Shown piece by piece: positions 58,135 through 64,000 of a stretch of DNA of 64,000 nucleotides. Made by a program: the position numbers and the translations under genes. The notes under the pieces are model-generated. The model searched no databases. It saw only the letters and a list, made by a program, of their open reading frames with translations, and had not been told where the DNA came from. The stretch comes from Companilactobacillus musae. Lineage in GTDB: Bacteria > Bacillota > Bacilli > Lactobacillales > Lactobacillaceae. The stretch's first letter is position 1. Each line of letters opens with the position of its first letter. Location of the stretch: NCBI RefSeq assembly GCF_003967595.1, contig NZ_BIFW01000002.1, positions 248,001 through 312,000 of the forward strand. The letters are read 5' to 3'.

Positions 58135-58986
58135 TTAATTATCGTTAAATTTACCTGAAATAGACATGGTTGGTTGGATATTGATAAAGGCATTTGGATC
58201 AACACTCATAATGATTTTTTTAGCAAAGAACAATTGATACTTAGTCAAAACCATAGTAATTGAACCAATTTCTTCACCTGAATAAGCTCCCTTCAAGTGA
58301 TAATCCAAAGTCAAACCACGATTCAATGACTTCAACAATTCCTGTGAGATTTCATCTATTTTATGCGTATAAACAGTAACGGTGATCTTTTGTTGCTGAA
58401 TATACATTTTATCAATCACTACATTAGTAATATAAATTGAGATGATTGTATATAACGCTAATTCCCAACCAAAAGCAAAACCTGCAATCGTAATAATGAT
58501 GGCATTGATAGCAAAACTAACTTGGCCAACCGAATGTCCTGTACTTCTTTGAACGATCAAAGCAATAATATCTGTTCCTCCTGTAGAGAAACCATAACGA
58601 AAACATAAGCCAATTCCCGCTCCTGATAAAATCCCTCCAAAGACGGCTGATAAAAGGGGATCTTTGGTAATTGGATATAACGGAATAATCAGGATAAATA
58701 ACGAAGCCGAGACAACCGAAATAATCGAAAGAATTGTAAACTTCTTTCCTAATTTGAACCAAGCTAACAATATCAGTGGTAAATTCAGTAAAGCGTACCA
58801 GAGATAGACTGGTGTATTTACATGAGAAAATTCTGACAATAAGTTAACGATCAACTGTGAGGCACCAGTTACTCCACTAGTATAAAGTTTTGCCGGCTGT
58901 AGTAATAATTGAATCCCTAAAGCCGAGGTTATTCCATAGAATAAAGCTGCTAAAATACTTTTGTAATAGTTCTTTATGAAATTCAT
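58135..58986 (-). CDS. YitT family membrane protein (DUF2179)
   Basis: Start at ATG 58986 (MNFIKNYYKS) behind GGGAGGGG. The 283-residue protein has five or six helices, with the family's first-helix motif LQPAKLYTSGVTGASQLIVN and GLCFRYGFSTGGTDIIALIV. A C-terminal DUF2179 domain follows (KITVTVYTHKIDEISQELLK, GEEIGSITMVLTKYQLFFAK). The function is unknown; the family is widespread in Firmicutes and may transport or sense small molecules. It is transcribed divergently from the dehydrogenase gene. Confidence 0.92.
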   Translation of the reverse strand: MNFIKNYYKSILAALFYGITSALGIQLLLQPAKLYTSGVTGASQLIVNLLSEFSHVNTPVYLWYALLNLPLILLAWFKLGKKFTILSIISVVSASLFILIIPLYPITKDPLLSAVFGGILSGAGIGLCFRYGFSTGGTDIIALIVQRSTGHSVGQVSFAINAIIITIAGFAFGWELALYTIISIYITNVVIDKMYIQQQKITVTVYTHKIDEISQELLKSLNRGLTLDYHLKGAYSGEEIGSITMVLTKYQLFFAKKIIMSVDPNAFINIQPTMSISGKFNDN

Positions 58987-59126
58987 GAAATCCCCTCCCA
59001 TATTATATTTGATTAGACATCACAAGAATTATAGCAAACAAGCCCCTCTAAAAAATAGACCAAACATATCATTATTAACAACTTATTTCGTATAATATAA
59101 TCAATTTAGTGATTGGAGGAATTATT

Positions 59127-59990
59127 ATGCAAAAAATTGGTTTCATTGGTACAGGCGTTATGGGTAGCGGTATTATTAATAATCTTCTAAAGGCAAACTA
59201 TAATGTTGATATTTATACAAGAACCGAATCAAAGGCAGAACCCTTAATTGCCAAGGGGGCTAAATGGTTTTCAGATCCAAAGGACATTGCTAAAAGTGCC
59301 GATATCATTTTTACAATGGTAGGTTTCCCTCAAGACGTTGAAGATGTCTACTTCAAAGATAATGGAATTTTTTCCGGTTTAACTAAAGGAAAAATCATCG
59401 TTGATATGACAACAAGTACTCCTACTTTGGCCAAAAAAATTGGTGAAAAAGCTGAAGAAATTGGTGTCCAATCAATTGATGCACCAGTCTCTGGTGGTGA
59501 TGTTGGTGCTAGAGATGGTAAATTGACCATTATGGTTGGTGGCTCGAAAGATGCCTACCAAACCTTGCAACCTATTTTTGAAATTATTGGTAAAAACAAC
59601 CACTACTTTGGTTCATATGGTGCTGGTCAACATGCCAAAATGGCTAACCAAATTATGATTGCGGGAACTATGACTGGTTTAACAGAGATGTTTGTTTATG
59701 CTAAAGCAGCTGGTCTTGATCTACAATCAGTTCTTGAAACCGTTGAAGGTGGTGGCGGTGATAACTGGAGTCTTGAGAATTATGGACCTCGTATTCTAAA
59801 AGGTGATTTTAAACCTGGATTTTATTCCAAACATTTCTTAAAAGATCTCCGAATTGCTTTAGATGAAAGTGAAAAAATGAATCTTGATCTTCCGGCTACT
59901 AAGCAAGCCAAAAAGCTTTATGAAACTTTAGTTGATGACAAAAATCTAGGTAACGATGGAACACAAGCTCTTGTTAAATTATGGTGGTAA
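59127..59990 (+). CDS. Beta-hydroxyacid dehydrogenase (3-hydroxyisobutyrate dehydrogenase family)
   Basis: Start at ATG 59127 (MQKIGFIGTG) behind TTGGAGGAA. The 287-residue protein has the nucleotide site IGFIGTGVMGSGIINNLLKA and the substrate signature DAPVSGGDVGARDGKLTIMV. The catalytic lysine segment is GAGQHAKMANQIMIAGTMTG, with the family lysine in HAKMANQ. The KDLRIALDESEKMNLDLPAT region follows. It reduces a beta-hydroxyacid or related semialdehyde with NAD(P)H; the exact substrate cannot be read. It ends at a perfect terminator. Confidence 0.9.
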   Translation: MQKIGFIGTGVMGSGIINNLLKANYNVDIYTRTESKAEPLIAKGAKWFSDPKDIAKSADIIFTMVGFPQDVEDVYFKDNGIFSGLTKGKIIVDMTTSTPTLAKKIGEKAEEIGVQSIDAPVSGGDVGARDGKLTIMVGGSKDAYQTLQPIFEIIGKNNHYFGSYGAGQHAKMANQIMIAGTMTGLTEMFVYAKAAGLDLQSVLETVEGGGGDNWSLENYGPRILKGDFKPGFYSKHFLKDLRIALDESEKMNLDLPATKQAKKLYETLVDDKNLGNDGTQALVKLWW

Positions 59991-60002
59991 TTACACTTTA
60001 AG

Positions 60003-60036
60003 AATACCCGTGTAGCAACTACACGGGTATTTTTTA
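60003..60036 (+). terminator. terminator after dehydrogenase gene
   Basis: AATACCCGTGTAG and CTACACGGGTATT, a perfect 13-bp stem with CAA loop, followed by TTTTTATT. Confidence 0.92.
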
Positions 60037-60072
60037 TTGCTCAAAGATTGATTGATGTTTCTTCATACACTT

Positions 60073-60999
60073 TCACTCTTTATTGATTTTTAAATTCATC
60101 AATTTTTGCATTAACTGTAAATGATGCATCAATGACAATTTTTTTACTATTCCCAAACCGGGAAACTTATCCTGTTGATTATATTTCAAAAGTTCTCTTA
60201 AGGCTGGTGTTGAATTCAAACCATGAACATTCTTATCACACCAAATCTGCATTTTTTTCAAAGCCTCAAAGAATTTTTGTTTTTGCCCACTCATATGCTC
60301 ATTACTATCCGAAACAAAATGATGAATTCTAAGACTACCATCTTCAGAAACATAAATTAAATGTAAGGCAATTGCTCGTGAAGGCATCCCTTTATCAAAA
60401 TAAACATGTCCCACCATTGAGTAATCGCTAAAACCATCATATCCATCAATTTGGCGATACCACAAAGCTGGTTCAAAAAATTCATCTTCCAAATCAGAAT
60501 AATCCTCAACATGTTTTACAAAAGTTAACGGATCAATAAGCAAGGTTGCCTTATTCTTTACCAATTCATGCATTCTAGCAACATCAGGTATTAACACCTT
60601 ATCCACAGAATTCAAAACTTGGCTCTTTTGATAGGCTTTCAACAGTTCAAAATTAGAAACAATCAATAAAGATTCTTGCTTTGTCGTTGTTTTTACAAAA
60701 TCACTACTAAAATCTGCCGCCAGAATTGCGCTTGGATAATAAAAGTCTAAGTTATCAACATTGGGCAGTGGATAAAGTTTCGTATCATTCAGACCATATA
60801 CACTGACTTGAGGATTAGAAATAACACTGAATGGTTGTTTTTTATCAATAAAAGTTTTCACAGTCTGCTGCAACTCTTTAGAATCACGAACTGGCTCAAT
60901 TATAGGCACTATTTTTTTGCCCAATTGGTCCTTTTCACAGAGTTCCTTTAATGCCAATAAATCATACATTCGTCCTCTAAAATAAGGAAAATAAATCAT
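60073..60999 (-). CDS. sce7725-like family protein
   Basis: The 308-residue protein opens MIYFPYFRGRMYDLLALKEL and KIVPIIEPVRDSKELQQTV, which I recognise as the pattern of the sce7725 family, of unknown function. A region of alternating strands and helices follows, consistent with a TIM-barrel-like or beta/alpha fold (LLIVSNFELLKAYQ, ATLLIDPLTFVKHVED, WYRQIDGYDGFSDYSMVGHV). No catalytic motif can be named. Its ATG overlaps the stop of the upstream PD-(D/E)XK-like gene (ATGA), so the products are made together. sce7725 members often pair with an sce7726 protein, which the neighbour may replace. The family call relies on memory of the N-terminal motif. Confidence 0.6.
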   Translation of the reverse strand: MIYFPYFRGRMYDLLALKELCEKDQLGKKIVPIIEPVRDSKELQQTVKTFIDKKQPFSVISNPQVSVYGLNDTKLYPLPNVDNLDFYYPSAILAADFSSDFVKTTTKQESLLIVSNFELLKAYQKSQVLNSVDKVLIPDVARMHELVKNKATLLIDPLTFVKHVEDYSDLEDEFFEPALWYRQIDGYDGFSDYSMVGHVYFDKGMPSRAIALHLIYVSEDGSLRIHHFVSDSNEHMSGQKQKFFEALKKMQIWCDKNVHGLNSTPALRELLKYNQQDKFPGLGIVKKLSLMHHLQLMQKLMNLKINKE

Positions 61000-61712
61000 A
61001 ATCTATCTCCTAAATCAGGTTGATCCAATTGATCCAATTTCAACTTCAATTCTTGATATTCAGTATTTCTAGCATCTAATTCGTCTTGCAAGGCTTCAAT
61101 AGCGTCATCTCTTAAATCATCTAAAAAGCGATCGTATAAATTATGCTCAGGTTTATACACATCATATCCAGCTTTAGATCGTTTTTTTAATTCCTTAAAT
61201 AACCTATCATCAGAATATAATTGTAGCCCCTTTTCAACCTTCTTAGCTTTATCAACTTCTCTAAATAAAGACGCTATAAAGTGACTGGTCAATTTCTTCT
61301 CATCAACTTGTAATTCTTGGTACTGGGCTTTTTTAGCAACAGTTAAAAATCCTGGTGCTCGTAAAGTCTGGGGAGAGTTTTCTACTGCTTTTTTGTCGAA
61401 AGCTCGATAGATCAAAACTCCGATATGGCTAGGAATCTCTTCTGCAACTTCGTTATACAATTTTTGTGGCAAAACAAAATAATTGTAATTGCCGATAAAA
61501 GACAATTTGGCTTTAGAATGAAAATCACTCTTGGTTACTTTTAATTCATAACAGCGCCATTCGATTCGTTCATCAGGTAGTTGTTGATAACTCAAAGTAT
61601 CAACAATTCCTTTTTTATCAGGCATTGATACTTCTTCAACTACATATGAACCTTGTTCATAGCAATATTGATATAATGTACTTTCTAAATTTTTGGTTAA
61701 TTTAGTCTTCAT
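60996..61712 (-). CDS. PD-(D/E)XK nuclease-like protein, MmcB-like
   Basis: This 238-residue protein has a nuclease-type core. Asp38 lies in GIVDTLSY, Glu56 and Lys58 in WRCYELKVTKSDFHSKAKLS, then NYNYFVLPQKLYNEVAEEI and SHIGVLIYRA. The order and spacing match PD-(D/E)XK proteins of the MmcB type, where the ELKxxxxDF motif is followed by a strand ending in YFVxP. The C-terminal 90 residues are helical with a likely coiled coil (DELDARNTEYQELKLKLDQL). It overlaps the helicase gene by 11 bases and the sce7725-like gene by 4. It could cut DNA or bind it, and appears to work with the helicase. Confidence 0.7.
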   Translation of the reverse strand: MKTKLTKNLESTLYQYCYEQGSYVVEEVSMPDKKGIVDTLSYQQLPDERIEWRCYELKVTKSDFHSKAKLSFIGNYNYFVLPQKLYNEVAEEIPSHIGVLIYRAFDKKAVENSPQTLRAPGFLTVAKKAQYQELQVDEKKLTSHFIASLFREVDKAKKVEKGLQLYSDDRLFKELKKRSKAGYDVYKPEHNLYDRFLDDLRDDAIEALQDELDARNTEYQELKLKLDQLDQPDLGDRL

Positions 61713-64000
61713 TACGTCTTCCTTTCCAGAAGTTATTAACAGTCCCTGTTAATTGTTGCAATGATTGTATTTTTCGATAATACTGCCAATGCTGTGGAAA
61801 TAGTTGTGTATAACGATTGCTACCAAACCTCTGATCTAATAACAAAATAATTCCCTCATCATGACTACCACGAATCAATCTACCGGCCGCTTGTAAAACA
61901 TTATTCATTCCTGGCATCTGATAAGCATATTCAAACCCATGTCCATTTTTATTATCGTAATAATCTCGAATCAAATTATTCTCAGTACTTAAGCCTGGTA
62001 AGCCAACACTGACTATCGCTACGCCAATCAACCGATTTCCACGAAGGTCTATTCCCTCCGAAAAGATGCCGCCAAGCACACAAAAGCCAACTAAGGTTTC
62101 TTCAGGCTCATCTTCAAACTGGTTCAGAAAATCTAGGCGAGCTGCATTGTCCATCTCCCCTTGTTGAGAGATTACATCTACCTCTGGATAAGTCTTTTCA
62201 AAAACTTCTCGAATTTGCTTTAAGTAGCTGTATGAAGGAAAAAAGAATAAATAGTTACCTGTTTTAGCATCAATTAATGTCTTTAAACTTTGGATTATAT
62301 TATCTTGACTGAATGGTCGTTGACGATAGGTAGTTTGAATATATTGAGTAATCAAAATTGCCTGATTTTTAGCTGGAAATGGCGATGGTAACTGGTAAGC
62401 CAAACTATTATCTTTACCACCGAGTACGCTTTGGTAATAATCCATTGGCGATAAAGTGGCCGAAAATAACACCGCTCCTAGACCCAAATTAAGTGATTGA
62501 TCGATAAAATGGCTCGGATCAAGACATATCTCTTTAACCTCCATATTCTTATCATCTAAAAAAATTCTAGTTTTGAAACTATCATCATATAACGCACCAA
62601 TTTTTACGAAGGTTAAACAATCAAAGAAGAAATCCTTCGCTGAATCCAAGAAATTTGACGGTTTCTGTTCCTGCAACCACTCACCCATGAAATCATTAAA
62701 CTTTCCCATTGTATTGATCAATTTATCCGGAGCATCTGTCGAGATTTTTTCTTCAAGATCATCTTCTTTTAGGACCTTTTTCATCTGATTAAAAACTCGC
62801 CGTACTTTTTTGAGTTGTTTTTGAAAATCTTCACTTGATTTGTTCTTGATTGTTTTGGCCGTTTTTAACAATCCAGCAATTTTTTGATCACTAACTTCAG
62901 CGGAATACATCGCACGAGAACGGCTAACTAAATTATGAACTTCGTCAATTAAGAAAAAATTATCAGTATCTTTTTCAATAAAAAAGCGTTGTAAATAAAC
63001 TAATGGATCAAAAAGATAATTGTAATCGCAAATTATAACGTCACAGAGTAAAGAAGCATCTAGCGAGAATTCAAATGGATCAACCGTATGTTTGCGAGCA
63101 TATTCTTCAATAGTAGATCTAGTTATTGCATCTTCGTTGGTTAATAAATCGGCTAAAGCTGGCTTTAAACGGTCATAATACCCTATCATATATGGGTTTT
63201 CTTCCGGTGGCATGTCTTGTTCTTCTGGAAACCGTATCTTATCTTTAGCTGTTAAAGTAATGCTTTTTAACCTCAATCCTTGTTTCGCCATCAATTCAAT
63301 TGTTTCTTCAGCTACATGACGTGTACTCTGTTTGGCAGTTAAATAAAACAATCTTTGAACTTTTTCTTCACCCATTGCTTTTATAGCTGGAAATAAGGTT
63401 GAAATAGTCTTACCAGTTCCAGTTGGGGCTTCGACAAATAATCGTTTCTGATAGACGATTGTCTTATAGACAGCAGCTGCCAACTCATGCTGCCCTGTCC
63501 GAAATTTTGGAAAAGGAAAATCTAGTTTTTTTATGGAATCATTTCGTGTCTTACGTAAATTAGCCCTTAAAACTAACCAATACTCATATTCATCAATCAA
63601 CTGCTGAAAAAAATCAGTCAGTTCATTTCGACCTAACACTTTCTCTTCAGTAGTTACTTCTTCATTACTAACTTGAAAATAAGTTAACTGTAACGTTACA
63701 TGTTTTAATTCTGGATGTTCCTTTAAAATAATATACCCATAAACCTTTACCTGACCCCAGTACAATTCCAAAGTATTATCACTAAGTTCATCAAATGGTT
63801 GATCAGAAGTTTTTATTTCTTCAATAATTATTTTATCGGAAATTGAAGTTATTCCATCAGCACGACCTGAAATAACATATTCCGTATCATTCATAGTTAC
63901 ATTCGTCTTTAGATATACTTCACTTTCATAATCCTTATCTTTAGAACGAGACTTTTGCAGACGACGATGGATTCGAGCACCATTTTGGGCAGTATTTTGA
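61702..64000 (-). CDS. RecB-like nuclease fused to Rad3/DinG-family helicase (5' end beyond right edge)
   Basis: The frame runs off the right edge, leaving about 765 residues. The first visible 130 residues carry a RecB/Cas4-type nuclease core: GRADGI for the aspartate, IIEEIKTS for the E-x-K, and WGQVKVYGYI for the QxxxY motif. The superfamily 2 helicase follows, with motif I APTGTGKT, motif II DEVH (FFLIDEVHNLVSRS), motif V FSEGIDLRGNRLIG and motif VI QAAGRLIRG. Rad3/DinG relatives carry four cysteines for an Fe-S cluster between motifs I and II. Here the segment KDKIRFPEEQDMPPEE and NPYMIGYYDR lacks them. The gene is followed by two overlapping genes. Role is inferred to be DNA repair or defence. 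Confidence 0.85.
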   Translation of the reverse strand, partial: QNTAQNGARIHRRLQKSRSKDKDYESEVYLKTNVTMNDTEYVISGRADGITSISDKIIIEEIKTSDQPFDELSDNTLELYWGQVKVYGYIILKEHPELKHVTLQLTYFQVSNEEVTTEEKVLGRNELTDFFQQLIDEYEYWLVLRANLRKTRNDSIKKLDFPFPKFRTGQHELAAAVYKTIVYQKRLFVEAPTGTGKTISTLFPAIKAMGEEKVQRLFYLTAKQSTRHVAEETIELMAKQGLRLKSITLTAKDKIRFPEEQDMPPEENPYMIGYYDRLKPALADLLTNEDAITRSTIEEYARKHTVDPFEFSLDASLLCDVIICDYNYLFDPLVYLQRFFIEKDTDNFFLIDEVHNLVSRSRAMYSAEVSDQKIAGLLKTAKTIKNKSSEDFQKQLKKVRRVFNQMKKVLKEDDLEEKISTDAPDKLINTMGKFNDFMGEWLQEQKPSNFLDSAKDFFFDCLTFVKIGALYDDSFKTRIFLDDKNMEVKEICLDPSHFIDQSLNLGLGAVLFSATLSPMDYYQSVLGGKDNSLAYQLPSPFPAKNQAILITQYIQTTYRQRPFSQDNIIQSLKTLIDAKTGNYLFFFPSYSYLKQIREVFEKTYPEVDVISQQGEMDNAARLDFLNQFEDEPEETLVGFCVLGGIFSEGIDLRGNRLIGVAIVSVGLPGLSTENNLIRDYYDNKNGHGFEYAYQMPGMNNVLQAAGRLIRGSHDEGIILLLDQRFGSNRYTQLFPQHWQYYRKIQSLQQLTGTVNNFWKGRRNED

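Noticed and set aside
1-64000. CRISPR arrays, complete insertion sequences, prophage genes, tRNA or rRNA genes
   Set aside because: No regularly spaced repeats, transposase or integrase genes, phage structural genes or tRNA/rRNA signatures were found on reading both strands.

Overview
This 64 kb window is an AT-rich stretch of a Lactobacillaceae-type chromosome. The placement rests on content: a dltXABCD operon, a WxL surface protein, T-box and PyrR-type attenuators, many small regulator-transporter cassettes, and strong AGGAGG-like ribosome binding sites with frequent TTG and GTG starts. A Companilactobacillus-like species is a reasonable guess but cannot be proved from the sequence. There are no rRNA or tRNA genes, no CRISPR array and no complete insertion sequence. 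Both edges cut genes: a DUF975 membrane protein on the left and a nuclease-helicase on the right.

Layout. 1-2.4 kb: a DUF975 fragment, then a PadR/DUF1700/DUF4097 operon. 2.5-5.1 kb: a T-box leader with a duplicated antiterminator/terminator module, driving a polar amino-acid (probably histidine) ABC importer. 5.2-11.5 kb: an 80-bp hairpin repeat present twice in inverted orientation, a candidate structured RNA, an ADP-ribosylglycohydrolase, a 34-residue membrane peptide, a nucleoside deoxyribosyltransferase, a TetR regulator, a CynX-like MFS carrier, a HAD phosphatase and a DUF218 protein. 11.6-17.4 kb: an MFS carrier, a MarR gene with a perfect operator, two small enzymes (one a Nudix protein lacking its catalytic glutamates), an M50-like membrane protease, an AI-2E-type exporter and an Rgg-type regulator. 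17.6-21.9 kb: an OpuA glycine-betaine importer, a MerR regulator and a SemiSWEET. 22-26.4 kb: dltXABCD (teichoic acid D-alanylation). 27-33 kb: a WxL protein, an SGNH hydrolase, two paralogous GntR/UTRA regulators and trehalose-6-phosphate hydrolase.

33-44 kb: a MarR-controlled heterodimeric ABC exporter, a GNAT, a small alarmone synthetase, divergent codA/codB with a PyrR-type attenuator before codB, and an MFS drug exporter with a divergent PadR. 44-55 kb: a TetR/MacB-like ABC pair, DegV with DUF1836, an APC amino-acid permease, a second TetR with an FtsX/ATPase pair, and a four-gene ABC-LytTR-DUF3021 operon. 55-60 kb: an NAD(P)-binding SDR-like protein, an EamA carrier, a flavodoxin-fold reductase, a YitT protein and a beta-hydroxyacid dehydrogenase.

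60-64 kb holds the strongest candidate for an undescribed system: three overlapping genes encoding a RecB-like nuclease fused to a Rad3/DinG helicase, an MmcB-like PD-(D/E)XK protein and an sce7725-like protein. The helicase appears to have lost the cysteines that bind Fe-S in its relatives. Most of the rest is a chain of locally controlled import/export cassettes, each with its own operator next to its regulator.
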